Counted from the stretch's first letter, positions 10,410 through 20,695 are shown. The stretch is 64,000 nucleotides of DNA from Rhynchopus euleeides (GCA_963210315.1 OY723287.1:1054001-1118000); one strand, 5' to 3'. The notes: a model not told the origin generated them from the sequence alone. Program-made: numbers and translations.

Positions 10410-12632
10410 TCAGCACTCAGCACTGAAGTCGAGTGACGACAGGATCCTCTCCATCTCTGCCAATTCTGCGGGGGTCGTCAGCGCTGCGTCCGGGTGCACC
10501 TCGGTTGGAGGGTCGTAGTCAGCAACAGCATCATCGGTACTTGCTGCGAGCGTTCCGGGGTCGGCGATGATGCCAGCGCGGACGAACGTTTTCACGACGG
10601 AGCTCGGCTTCACCTTGCTGAACCCACGGCACAGCCAGGCGAGATGGCGGTCGCGCATGTCCGCGGCGGTCACCTTCGTCGTCCTGGCCAGGTCAGCCAT
10701 CAACTCCTGGTCGTCGAGCTCAGGGTTCTGGGCGACGAACGACACGAAATGCAGGTTCTCCGCGTCGAACACGATCAGCGGCCCGGAACGGATCTCCGTG
10801 AGGGTCGCGGCCCACTGCACCTCGGACAGGGTGATCAGCCTCACACTGGTGTAGTACTCCCGGTTGAGTGCGCCCACAGCAGCCTGGGCGGCGGGGTATG
10901 GGAGGCGCTGTGCCTCGGTGAACTGCGCAGCGTCACCATTCGCAGAACGCAGTTCCTCCAGCACCTGCTGAACAGCATCCTGTGCGCCGGGAATGCCTTC
11001 CGTGTCAGTGGGGATCACCTTCTCGAGCAGGTTGAGAGCATCCTTGACCTTCGGGAGGTAGGCCTTCCGCACGCCGTAGCTGTTGAGACACAGCTCCACA
11101 GCACGCAGGGCGTACCACCCACTCGCGTTGTCCCCAGGGTGAACCCAGTCCGCACAACCCGGAGACACCACGATGCTTGCCCTTGTGCCGGCAAGGACTG
11201 CGTTGCGGAAGGCGGCTGTCTTCACGGACGAATCGTACACCATCACTTCATGCGACCCCATCCCTGCGAAGAGGAAAGGGGTGCCAGTTTTCGCAAGGGC
11301 ACGGGTTTTCCTCTTCTCGTCACGCCGGAACAGCTTGGTGCAGACACCGGTGTACCACTTCGAGAACTTTTCGCGGAGGTATTTCTTGATGTAGGCATTG
11401 AAGCCCAGGTCCAGCGGCTGCAAGAAAGCAGTAAACCCCGGAGGAATATCGACAGTCACGATGCCGCTCTCTGCGAGTGCTGCAGCAACCTTCTCGGTCT
11501 GTTGGCCCGTGAACTTGTCGATGATCAACAAGGATTTCTGCTCCTCCCCGAGCCCCTTGGTCTCTTTGACACCCGTGAGGTATGGCACCAACACCTTCTC
11601 GATGTATTCGAGGGTGGTTGCTTCGGACGCCCAGTGTTTCGGATTGGCAGTCAAGTGCCAGGTTTCCCCGTACGTCTCCAGGTACTCCTCCTCGAAGCGT
11701 CCGTGTGAGCGGGAAGTTAGGCCACCGTATATCAGCTGGACAGGGAGGAGATCGCCGGTCGCACTGGCGCCGAATACACCCGTAATCGCCTTCTTTTCGT
11801 CGGACTTCGAGAGCGGCACGTATGACGCGCCCTTCTTGTCGAAGGTCTTTGTGGTACCTGGCAGGAGGGGAAGGGCAGTGTGGTCGACATTCACCACCAA
11901 ATCATCTGGGATGTTGTGCTGTGCCCTCAGACGTTGCACCTCCCCCTCGAACTCAGCCTTGGCCCGTTCCAGCAAACCCGGACTGTGGCACACCGCCGTT
12001 GTCCGCATTCGCAAGGTCCATCCCTGCGCAGCGAGGTACTTCCGAGCCCATTCCGTGCCGAGAGCTGTCTCAGAATCAATCCTGCTTGGATCACTGCTGG
12101 CACTCACCAGGCCTCGCGCGGAGGCGGACACAGTCTCAGCTGAAACCTGCGTCCCGCACCGCCTCAGGGCGCGCAACAACTGCATCAGCCTGGTCTCCTC
12201 GCTGTCGGTGAGGATTGCGGGCCGGCCGCGCTTCTGCGGGGGGGGAAGCACCACCTCCTCTGTCACCTCACCGAGAAGAGCTGCGGCACGCTTCCGCTTG
12301 CCCAGCTCTTCCCGGTAGAGGGTCGCAAAACGGGAGGCGGAGCTCTTCGAGAGCTTCCTCCGTCCTGCGAGAGGGGCGTTCCAATCGGCAACGACTGCCG
12401 AGAGCTTCCCCTCCACCACCTTCCGGCCGATCTCCAGCTTTTCGGCCGGGCTCCAGTCACCACCGCCGGTAGGCCCCTGTGAGGATGCCTGCTGGTCGCG
12501 CACTGCACGCGTCACACTTTCAGCCTCAGCCCGCGAAATCGGACAAGCGCCGTTGCTGCCGGGGGTGTACGCTGCACGGGGCACCGTGAAGAGCAACATG
12601 CTCTTCTGCTTCGGTTCACGCTTTGGAGGCAT
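10410..12632 (-). CDS. Pogo/Tigger-like DDE transposase
   Basis: The 740-residue protein (from MPPKREPKQK) cuts and joins its own transposon ends in the nucleus. The N-terminal half has basic, helix-turn-helix-like segments (around 'GKRKRAAALLGE' and 'PQKRGRPAILTDSEETRL'), expected for DNA binding. The catalytic DDE_1-type domain shows D in 'VVNVDHTAL', D in 'SLLIIDKFTGQQ' and D in 'TAFLQPLDLGF'; the last two are separated by 35 residues (DD35D). The reading frame is open throughout, so the copy may be intact. A methionine 45 codons upstream (12767) is in frame, but that segment is low-complexity and ends in an acceptor-like AG, so I prefer the internal start. It lies in the TA-flanked element 9966-13406 on the strand opposite to all host genes. 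Confidence 0.85.
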   Translation of the reverse strand: MPPKREPKQKSMLLFTVPRAAYTPGSNGACPISRAEAESVTRAVRDQQASSQGPTGGGDWSPAEKLEIGRKVVEGKLSAVVADWNAPLAGRRKLSKSSASRFATLYREELGKRKRAAALLGEVTEEVVLPPPQKRGRPAILTDSEETRLMQLLRALRRCGTQVSAETVSASARGLVSASSDPSRIDSETALGTEWARKYLAAQGWTLRMRTTAVCHSPGLLERAKAEFEGEVQRLRAQHNIPDDLVVNVDHTALPLLPGTTKTFDKKGASYVPLSKSDEKKAITGVFGASATGDLLPVQLIYGGLTSRSHGRFEEEYLETYGETWHLTANPKHWASEATTLEYIEKVLVPYLTGVKETKGLGEEQKSLLIIDKFTGQQTEKVAAALAESGIVTVDIPPGFTAFLQPLDLGFNAYIKKYLREKFSKWYTGVCTKLFRRDEKRKTRALAKTGTPFLFAGMGSHEVMVYDSSVKTAAFRNAVLAGTRASIVVSPGCADWVHPGDNASGWYALRAVELCLNSYGVRKAYLPKVKDALNLLEKVIPTDTEGIPGAQDAVQQVLEELRSANGDAAQFTEAQRLPYPAAQAAVGALNREYYTSVRLITLSEVQWAATLTEIRSGPLIVFDAENLHFVSFVAQNPELDDQELMADLARTTKVTAADMRDRHLAWLCRGFSKVKPSSVVKTFVRAGIIADPGTLAASTDDAVADYDPPTEVHPDAALTTPAELAEMERILSSLDFSAEC

Positions 12633-13096
12633 GTGTGTGCGTGTCCCTGCAAACTGGGGGAAAGTGCGTGAGGACAGCGGGAAGATCAACGAAAACAACA
12701 AGGCGAGGCGGCAACGGAGAGGGACATGGAGAGGGGGGGGGGGCGGGGGCGAGCGCGTGACTAGCATCTGGAGTCTCTCAAGGCCGAACGAGACATATTT
12801 CGAGATACCACCCCAAACTCACACGCCACGGTTGTCGGGAGACTGACGACGTTGTCGTCTGTAAGTCCGCCCCAACCCCCTCACTTACGAATTCCAACGG
12901 AGATTTGGAATTCACGGGCCCCGAACATTGTTCCGTGTAGTACCATGCAAGGAGCGTTCCGGTAGAAGTAAAGGTAGAACCTGCTGCGCTAGCCCACATA
13001 AGCAGCCTCAGTACGGCAAGGCGCGCAGACAGAAGCTGAGACCACCGGGCTCCCTCCAGATGTAAATTCGTGAATCAGTGCCCGGAAAATTCAGGG

Positions 13097-13246
13097 AAAT
13101 CGTACTCCTTTCGCTTTAGTGTAGTACACCCTGCAGAAACTGTGGGAGAACAGTTCCGGACTGTTGAGGCCCTGTGGTGTTAATCCTGCAGCTTCAGTCG
13201 TACGATTTCCTTGGTTCCTTCGCGACTTCGTCGCGAAGGAACTCGT
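13097..13246 (-). repeat. AAATCGTAC dispersed repeat inside the pogo-like element
   Basis: A reverse-orientation copy of the repeat described at 3025-3233, shortened in the middle and ending in a 14-base A run. Confidence 0.75.
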
Positions 13247-13665
13247 AAAAAAAAAAAAAAACGCCAAGTCCACTATCCCAACCGTAAAATAGGTGGACCG
13301 TAAAAATGTTCCAAGTTCCGGAAAAATCCCATTTGTTCCATCTTTTTTACGTTCCAACTATAGTACGGTTCACCTTTATTACGGTCCACAATATTTCCGT
13401 TTACGGTACATGTAAAATACTTGCATGACAAGTAAAATACTTGCATGCAAGTAAAATACATGTATTTTACTTGCATGCAAGTATTTTACTTGTCATGCAA
13501 GTATTATACATGTATTTTACTTGTCATGCAAGTATTTTACATGTATAATACTTGCATGACAAGTATTATACATGTAAAATACATGTAAATGCCTGAAATA
13601 TACATGTAAAATACATGTATATCAAGTAAAAATACATGTATAATAGTTGACATGCAAGTATTATA

Positions 13666-14473
13666 CCGTAAACGGAAAAAGGGTGGACCGTAAAAATGTT
13701 CCAAGTTCCCAAAAAAAGGCCAAACGTTCCATCTTTTTTACGGTCCACCATTTATTGGGACTGAATATGGAAAAGACAATGCGATTTTCGCCCGCGGGCT
13801 GGTGGGTTGCGGGGCGCGGACTGCGGCCTCCACGCCGCAGACTCCCGCACGTAGGCCTCCCGACCTCCCAGCTTTGGACCCTCCCTCCACCACCGCAACC
13901 AACACCAGCAAGAGAAGCAAGTCCTCCCTGCGTGTGGAAAGGGCACGATCACCACCACTCACCTCGAGACTCACCCACCACCACACCTCGAGAAGTGTAG
14001 TACCATGCAAGGAGCGTTCCGGTAGAAGTAAAAGTAGAACCTGCTGCACGAGCCCACAAAAGCAGCCACAGTACGGCAGGGCGCGCAGACAGAAGCTGAG
14101 ACCACCGGGCTCCCTCCGGATGTAAATTCGTGAATCAGTGCCCGGAAAATTCAGGGAAATCGTACTCCTTTAGTGTAGTACACCCTGCAGTAACTGTGGG
14201 AGAACAGTTCCCGGACGATGGTGAGCGCACACTCTGTGTTGAGGCCCTGTGGTGTTAATCCTGCAGCTTCAGTCGTGCGATTTCCTTGGTTCCTTCGCGA
14301 CTTCGTCGAAGGAATTCGTAAAAAAAACCGCCAAGTCCACTATCCCAACCGTAAAATAGGTGGACCGTAAAAATGTTCCAAGTTCCGGAAAAATCCCATT
14401 TGTTCCATCTTTTTTACGGTCCACCTATAGTACGGTTCACCTTTATTACGGTCCACAATATTTCCGTTTACGG
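13666..14473 (-). mobile_element. Internally deleted pogo-like element (808 bp)
   Basis: It has the same CCGTAAACGG ends and TA flanks (13664-13665, 14474-14475) as 9966-13406. Its left part matches 9966-10292 and its right part matches about 12935-13406. The two pieces join at 'ctcgagaag/tgtagtacc' (about 13995), so 2.64 kb including the transposase gene is absent. It is non-autonomous and presumably mobilised in trans by the neighbouring full-length copy. Confidence 0.85.
14157..14320 (-). repeat. AAATCGTAC dispersed repeat inside the deleted pogo-like element
   Basis: It is equivalent to the copy at 13097-13246 and carries an extra 'cggacgatggtgagcgcac' segment lacking there. The two inner copies are therefore not identical by recent duplication alone. 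Confidence 0.7.
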
Positions 14474-14870
14474 TACTTGTATTTTTACTTGATATACATG
14501 TATTTTACATGTATATTTCAGGCATATACATGTATTATACATGTATAATAGTTGACATGCAAGTATTATACATGTATAATACATGTATATACTTGTAGTT
14601 ATACATGTAAAATTTACAAGATCCCACCGTGTTCTGCCCCCCCCCCCCTACCCCCCCCCCCCCCCCCGCGCTCCCACCACCCTCCCCCTGCCCCGTTGCC
14701 CGGTTCCCCAACACCGGCATTTCCCACATCCTGTCAATTCTGTGCCTGATGAGAATCGTCTTTATGACCATGCACCACGCTGAGCGGGCGCATGCCTCCT
14801 GATTGGTTGCAACACACACACAGAGCCACACCACCCTGCAGGGCGCTGCTAACTTTTCACAGGCGTGGTT

Positions 14871-17204
14871 ATGGAGGTGTTCCTGACGGATGCGGCAACA
14901 GGCGTGACGCACACTGTCGACATCGGGATGGACGAGAAGCCCGACAGGCTGAAGCGCCAAGCACGCGAGGCGTTCCGCTACCCTGATGGTGTGGAGGAAG
15001 AGGACGTGCATCTGTCGGTGGGAGTCAAAGCGGTGTGTGACGACGAGCCTCTGAGCCATGCAGGTGTCGAAGCCGGAGGCGTGGTTCACGTCACCATCTG
15101 TCCCGACCGTCACCTCGATGCGGTGCACAAGGGGGAGAAGGAACTGTGGCAGATCCCGCTGTGGGTGACGACACGCGATGAGGTCCTTCAAGCCGTTCGG
15201 GAGTTGACGGACGAGGAGGAGTGGGAAGGAGCGCCAGACTGGTTCGCACATGCGCACACCACCGTGAAGGGTGATCGTGAACTTGTTCTTGCAGCAGTTC
15301 AATGCCGTGGGGACTCACTCGAGTACGCCGACGACAGCCTGAAGGGTGATCGTGAGATCGTTCTTGCTGCAGTTCAACGCCATGGGGACTCACTGCGTTA
15401 TGCAGACGACAGCCTGAAGGGTGATCGTGAGTTCGTTCTTGCTGCAGTTCAACAAAATGGGGACTCACTCCGTTATGCAGACGACAGCCTGAAGGGTGAT
15501 CGTGAGATCGTTCTTGCAGCAGTTCAACAAGATGGGTGCTTACTCTATTACGCAGACGACAGCCTGAAGGGTGATCGTGAGGTCGTTCTTGCTGCAGTTC
15601 AACAAAATGGGGACTTACTCCGTTACGCAGACGACAGCCTGAAGGGTGATCGTGAGATCGTTCTTGCTGCAGTTCAACAAAATGGGGACTCACTCGAGTA
15701 CGCAGACGACAGCCTGAAGGGTGATCGTGAGGTCGTTCTTGCTGCAGTTCAACAAAATGGGGACTTACTCCGTTACGCAGACGACAGCCTGAAGGGTGAT
15801 CGTGAGATCGTTCTTGCTGCAGTTCAACAAAATGGGTTCTCACTCGAGTACGCAGACGACAGCCTGAAGGGTGATCGTGAGATCGTTCTTGCTGCAGTTC
15901 AACAAAATGGGGACTTACTCCGTTACGCAGACGACAGCCTGAAGGGTGATCGTGAGATCGTTCTTGCTGCAGTTCAACAAAATGGGTTCTCACTCGAGTA
16001 CGCAGACGACAGCCTGAAGGGTGATCGTGAGATCGTTCTTGCTGCAGTTCAACAAAATGGGGACTCACACCGTTATGCAGACGACAGCCTGAAGCGTGAT
16101 CGTGAGTTCGTTCTTGCTGCAGTTCAACGCCATGGGTACTTACTCCGTTACGCAGACGACAGCCTGAAGGGTGATCGTGAGATCGTTCTTGCTGCAGTTC
16201 AACAAAATGGGCTCTCACTCGAGTACGCAGACGACAGCCTGAAGGGTGATCGTGAGATCGTTCTTGCTGCAGTTCAACAAAATGGGACTCACTCCGTTAT
16301 GCAGACGACAGCCTGAAGGGTGATCGTGAGTTCGTTCTTGCTGCAGTTCAACGCCATGGGGACTCACTCCATTTTGCAGACGACAGCCTGAAGGGTGATC
16401 GTGAGATCGTTCTTGCTGCAGTTCAACAAAATGGGACTCACTTCGTTATGCAGACGACAGCCTGAAGGGTGATCGTGAGTTCGTTCTTGCTGCAGTTCAA
16501 CACCATGGGGACTCACTCCATTTTGCAGACGACAGCCTGAAGGGTGATCGTGAGATCGTTCTTGCTGCAGTTCAACAAAATGGGACTCACTCCGTTATGC
16601 AGACGACAGCCTGAAGGGTGATCGTGAGTTCGTTCTTGCTGCAGTTCAACGCCATGGGGACTTACTCCGTTACGCAGACGACAGCCTGAAGGGTGATCGT
16701 GAGATCGTTCTTGCTGCAGTTCAACGCCATGGGGACTCACTCCATTTTGCAGGCGACAGCCTGAAGCGTGATCGTGAGATCGTTCTTGCTGCAGTTCAAC
16801 AAAATGGGTTCTCACTCGAGTACGCAGACGACAGCCTGAAGGGTGATCGTGAGATCGTTCTTGCTGCAGTTCAACAAGATGGGGACTCACTCCATTATGC
16901 AGACGACAGCCTGAAGGGTGATCGTGAGTTCGTTCTTGCTGCAGTTCAACAAAATGGGTTCTCACTCGAGTACGCAGACGACAGCCTGAAGGGTGATCGT
17001 GAGATCGTTCTTGCTGCAGTTCAACAAAATGGGGACTCACTCGAGTACGCAGAGGACAGCCTGAAGGGTGATCGTGAGGTCGTTCTTGCTGCAGTTCAAC
17101 AGAATGGGCGCTCACTCGAGTACGCAGACGACAGCCTGAAGGGTGATCGTGAGATCGTTCTTGCTGCAGTTCAACAAAATGGGGACTCACTCGAGTGTGT
17201 CTAG
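14871..17204 (+). CDS. Ubiquitin-like plus DUF4116-repeat protein (three one-base deletions)
   Basis: The protein starts MEVFLTDAATGVTHTVDIGM. Residues 1-75 resemble a ubiquitin-like domain ending 'DEPLSHAGVEAGGVVHVTI', matching the UBL gene at 7637 in layout. After a linker, 26 units of 25 residues (consensus LKGDREIVLAAVQQNGDSLR plus YADDS) run from 15264 to about 17190. This matches the DUF4116 repeat known from protists and giant viruses, whose function is not established. The frame is open to 16316. Three units carry GGG instead of GGGG (16284-16286, 16433-16435, 16582-16584), each shifting frame by one. After the third the original frame resumes and ends at TAG 17202-17204. The deletions may be assembly error, a pseudogene, or real frame variation. 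An acceptor-like AG (14861-14862) precedes the ATG. Confidence 0.75.
15264..17190 (+). repeat. 26 tandem 75-bp DUF4116-coding units
   Basis: The spacing is exactly 75 bp except for three 74-bp units. Variation is concentrated at the NGDSLR/GFSLE/HGDSLH segment, while 'gacgacagcctgaagggtga' is nearly invariant. A two-unit block of 149 bp containing the deleted unit is present three times (16.28, 16.43, 16.58 kb), indicating recent tandem amplification. Confidence 0.9.
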
Positions 17205-17477
17205 ACTAACTTGTAAAGATCCACGTGGTGTGTTTACCTGTATCGCGACGCCCCCTGCGACTACGACCCCGTCCTCCCCAGAGGCGACCGCGCCTGCCTC
17301 TGCAGCCCTGTGGAAGCCATCCCCTGCACCCCACCGCCGCATGTGACGCATGTGGAGGCTCTCCCCTCCGCCCCGCCACCCCATGTGCCTGTGCCTCAGC
17401 CCTCCCCTGAGGCAACCCTGTGTACCGCTGTCCCCGAGCCCGCTACCCCCCCAGCTGTGCTGAAGGGGCTGGCCTAC

Positions 17478-17970
17478 ACCGTGTGCTCCCCGGGCTCACC
17501 CCACCGCCACCTGATGCAGCCTCCTGGGAGGCTCTCACCCGACAGCACCCGGCTGTCCATCCCCGCCGTGGTTCAGCTGAAGCGCGCCGCCTTCGAGGCG
17601 CATGCCGGTTCTACCCCGGTACTGCCTGCCCAGAGGCCGAGGGTCGATTCCGTGATCCCTATCGCTGACGCTGACCTGGGTGCCGCTGACCCGGCCGCAC
17701 CCTCTGCTACTACCTCCCCTCCCAACGGCGTGTCCGTTGACGCAGTCTACCCCCCAAGGCCCCGTTCAGGCGCCTCTTCCTCTGCCCGTGCATGGCGCCC
17801 TCAGGCTTGCGGGCCTCCCTCAACCCCTCCTCCTCCCGTAGCGCGTCGCCGTTGCCGCCTGCGCCCTCCCCCTGTGGCACCCCACCAGAGCAGCTCCTCT
17901 CTCAAACAAGGGGAGCGTACCGGGCCACGTCCCCGCGTAGTTATGTAGACGACCCCCTTGGGGTGCGGGT
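17478..17970 (+). repeat. Proline-rich coding segment, copy 1
   Basis: I do not recognise this protein. The + frame (open about 17310-17948) reads proline/serine/alanine-rich sequence including 'VCSPGSPHRHLMQP', 'LPAQRPRVD', 'NGVSVDA' and a C-terminal 'QSSSSLKQGE...GPRPRVV', then a stop. A clearly homologous frame occurs on the minus strand at 51434-51971. Homology begins abruptly at 'accgtgtgctccccgggc' and ends after the stop near 'ttggggtgcggg'. Two dispersed copies with a preserved frame suggest either a shared protein tail or part of a mobile element. The upstream sequences of the two copies are unrelated. Confidence 0.55.
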
Positions 17971-20007
17971 GTCTTCGATACGAGGAGAGCTTGGTATTGC
18001 GATTATTCTCCCGGGGGGTCTTCGCTGGTCGTTATCCTTCGTCAATCTCCGTCAGTTTTCAGCCAATTCAACAGGAAATGCACCAAAGTGCACTGACGAT
18101 CACCCCATCGCGAAGACCCCCCCCCCCCCCCCGGAGAAACGTTGAAAGGATTGGAGGCGGGTGGTGGTGGAATGGATTGAACAATCAGATGCACCCCACG
18201 GTTGCTGCGTTTTTTTTTGCCGTCGGGTGTTTCGCCAACAAGCTTGCTTGTGCACTGTGAAGAATTTGGGTGGGAGCGCTTGAGGGTCGGGTGTTGAGTG
18301 TTTGTGTGTTTGTGTGTGGTGACCACGTTTTGTGTGGGGAGATCCTGCGCGGATCACAGCCCACCCTGTGTGTGTGTGTTTCAGACCATTTTTTGAGGTA
18401 ACTTGGAGACATGAATCAGGGCTCCACTTTCAAGGATTAGCCACAATCTACGCCCCCTGGAGGGGGGTCCGTTGCGTTCCGACCTGAGCTGTCACTGAAG
18501 GGCCAACTGCCGGCAAACCAGTGCAGCCTGCGGTGGGCGGAGCAAGGTGTCTCCAGGTTGGTGCTTCCTTTATCATCATGGGGCCATCATTACCACGAAG
18601 CGCGCGGAGCCCGCGAGGGAGGTGTGGCTCCACGACGCGCTCCTGCTTTCGGGAGGCGTCGTCACTCGCCTGCACCTTCATTGTGCGTGGGTTTGCACTC
18701 AGGTGTGCTGCCCTAGCACGGTGCGCCCACCGGAGTGGATCTTACCATGTGACACCGCTCTTGCTGGCAAAAGGGGGGTGGCGCCACTCACCCGGGTCCG
18801 TCATCATGCTTTCGCACTCGGGAGTCTGCTGCCCAAGTCTTGCCCCCTTGCTGCGACAGTGACATTATATAGTTGTCAAAAAATGTCGGACTAGTCGCCC
18901 GGACGACTTGTCGGGACGACGGGTGAAACGACAGGTCCGCCCGTCGACTCGACGGGTGAAACGACGGGTGTTCCAGCCATTTCCTGTTGATATGGGCCAA
19001 TTTCCATTGAAAACTAGGGGAGTACTTGCATGGCATCAGGTTATTTTTCACGCCGAGCTATCTTCCCTGCACAGACCCACCCCCCCATTACTTTCCATTT
19101 ACAATTCCTAGTTGGTGAAGGGGCTGCCCACCGGTGGACCACCAGGAGGGGGGTGAGCCATCCAGGTGGGCAGGGCCTGGTAAAACAACTCCCTCCCACG
19201 ACGTCACTCCCAGCGATTTCACTGGGAAGATTTTGGGGTAAAAATCATCAAAAAAAAAGAAAAAAGCCCAGCCACCAGGCCTGGGCGGGGAACGAGCCCT
19301 TTTTCCAGGTTTTTTGAGTCGGGGAACCAGGTTTTTTCTAAGAATTTTTACAAGGGATTTTTTGCTCGCCCCCCCACAGTTTCCAGGCGCGTGCCCGTCA
19401 GGCGGGACTTTTTCTCTGATTTCTCTCCGCGTCATCATGTGACAGCTCTCGAGTGATGCCCAGAGATGCTTGCGGCAGAGAGTGCCCCTCATGCGCGTTA
19501 CAGCTGAAAATGAATGAGGATCATCTGGCACTCGTTCTCATCGGGGGTTGTGCTCCGCAGGGACTCGGTACACCTTGGCACTCGCGCAGGGCTGGACATG
19601 CCAGCAGCTGGAGGACAGTTACAAAGCTGCCACTCCCCGACGCCACCCACCTGCTGGCCCCTTCAGGTCTGAAAGCCCAAAAGCTCCCAGGGATTTTTGC
19701 AGTGGTGCGCACCATATTCAGCGCAGTAGGGTGATCTCTCCGATTTTCCAAAACTGCTGGTTTACTGGTTTGGGGAACGGTCGCCGGCAGACCGTTGAAA
19801 TGCTCGTGTTAGCAAGGCACACTCACGTTTCAGGTAGCGTGTCGCGTGTCACGCATGTCGCGAACGCGGCAAGTGTACCTCCCAGGTGGGGAAGCCCGAC
19901 CTCCTGTCCGATGTCAGTCAGGCTTCGAAGAAGCGCTTCATGGATGCGCTGACCTCCTACGCTGCACTGTACCCGGGGAAGTGAGATAGATGGACGGGCA
20001 CACGCTA

Positions 20008-20065
20008 CATGGGGGGTCTGGGGGGCGGAGCCCCCCAGCCGCCGGAGGCCACGGTAGCGAGCATC
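20008..20065 (-). repeat. GC-hairpin dispersed repeat
   Basis: A minus-strand copy of the family described at 5719-5780. It is one of two copies 170 bases apart; the second is at 20178-20235. Confidence 0.75.
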
Positions 20066-20177
20066 TGTTCGTGTGGGCGTACAGATTCTGTGCGAGTTGG
20101 CTGCGTCCTCAGAGGCGACTGGAGTGGTTGGACCCCGACCTGACGGGATTCGAAGGGCTTGAGTACGAGACGTACGC

Positions 20178-20235
20178 CACAGGGGGGTCTGGGGGGCGGA
20201 GCCCCCCAGCCGCCGGAGGCCACGGTAGTGAACGT
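20178..20235 (-). repeat. GC-hairpin dispersed repeat
   Basis: A minus-strand copy of the family described at 5719-5780, with an intact GGGGGG/CCCCCC hairpin. Confidence 0.75.
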
Positions 20236-20629
20236 CTGGCTCTCCAGTTGGCCAGCAAGGCGAACGGTACGGGGGACAGACTTCCCTTCCATCCTTGTGC
20301 GCGCCCTGTCGACTGGGGAAAACTTAGAAAAAGTTTTCTTCTCTGCGAAACAACCTTAGAAAAAAATTCCCCTAACAAAATTCTTAGAAAAAAACTTTTT
20401 TTCCCCTTACAAAAATTCTTAGAAAAAAAGTTCAGAATCCTGAAAGTGGGGAACAAGCCCCCCAGTTAGGAACAGCCCTGGCAGCCACCCAGGAAGATTT
20501 TCTTCCTGCACTATTTGTGGTGCGGGGGAGGCGGGATGGGGCATGGTGGATAAGGTGGGTAGGTGCGCAGCGACCCACACTCGCTGAGGACGCACCCAAC
20601 TCACCACAGAATCTGTACCCCACAAGGAA

Positions 20630-20695
20630 CAGGTGTTCGCTACCGTGGCCTCCGGCGGCTGGGGGGCTCCGCCCCCCAGACCCCCCTGTGGACCT
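20630..20695 (+). repeat. GC-hairpin dispersed repeat
   Basis: A plus-strand copy of the family described at 5719-5780, opposite in orientation to the two copies at 20.0-20.2 kb. It is followed at 20752-20890 by a run of short CCCCCG/CGGGGG hairpins. Confidence 0.75.

Larger units (their letters stand above)
9966..13406 (-). mobile_element. Pogo-like DNA transposon, full-length copy
   Basis: The 3,441-bp element starts CCGTAAACGGAAA and ends TTTCCGTTTACGG, flanked by TA on both sides (9964-9965 and 13407-13408). Subterminal blocks contain repeated 'accgtaaaaatgttccaag' and 'ccatcttttttacggtcc' motifs in both orientations. The minus strand encodes a DD35D transposase (10410-12632). TA target duplication fits the Tc1/mariner-pogo superfamily. 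An internally deleted relative lies at 13666-14473. A copy of the dispersed AAATCGTAC repeat (13097-13246) is embedded in both relatives, so it entered before they diverged. Confidence 0.85.
9750..14631. mobile_element. Outer nested element with CACGGTGGGATCTTG inverted ends
   Basis: The first ~44 bases (CACGGTGGGATCTTGTAAAT onward to 'actacaagtata') are repeated in reverse complement at 14588-14631. Inside both ends and in the middle (13409-13665) are AT-rich arrays of short palindromes (ACATGT, CTTGCATG, TATACATGTA). Two pogo-like elements (9966-13406 and 13666-14473) are inserted at TA sites within these arrays. Without them the outer element would be about 0.63 kb, non-coding and largely self-complementary. 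I could not define an unambiguous target duplication: flanks are 'gacctt' left and 'ttctgc' right. Confidence 0.7.

Noticed and set aside
10494-11708. 404-residue plus-strand frame
   Set aside because: It is antisense to the pogo-like transposase, which carries clear catalytic motifs.
12936-13995. Reading the 2.64-kb difference between the two pogo-like copies as a separate insertion
   Set aside because: The junctions show neither terminal inverted repeats nor a target duplication, whereas both copies have their own TA-flanked CCGTAAACGG ends; internal deletion explains it better.
15091-16218. Long minus-strand frame with repeats 'FVELQQERSHDHPSGCRLR'
   Set aside because: It is the antisense shadow of the DUF4116 array; the plus frame matches a known repeat family and has a UBL head.
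15264-17190. CRISPR-like regular array
   Set aside because: The 75-bp period is fully coding, variation follows codons, and there is no repeat/spacer alternation; the host is eukaryotic.
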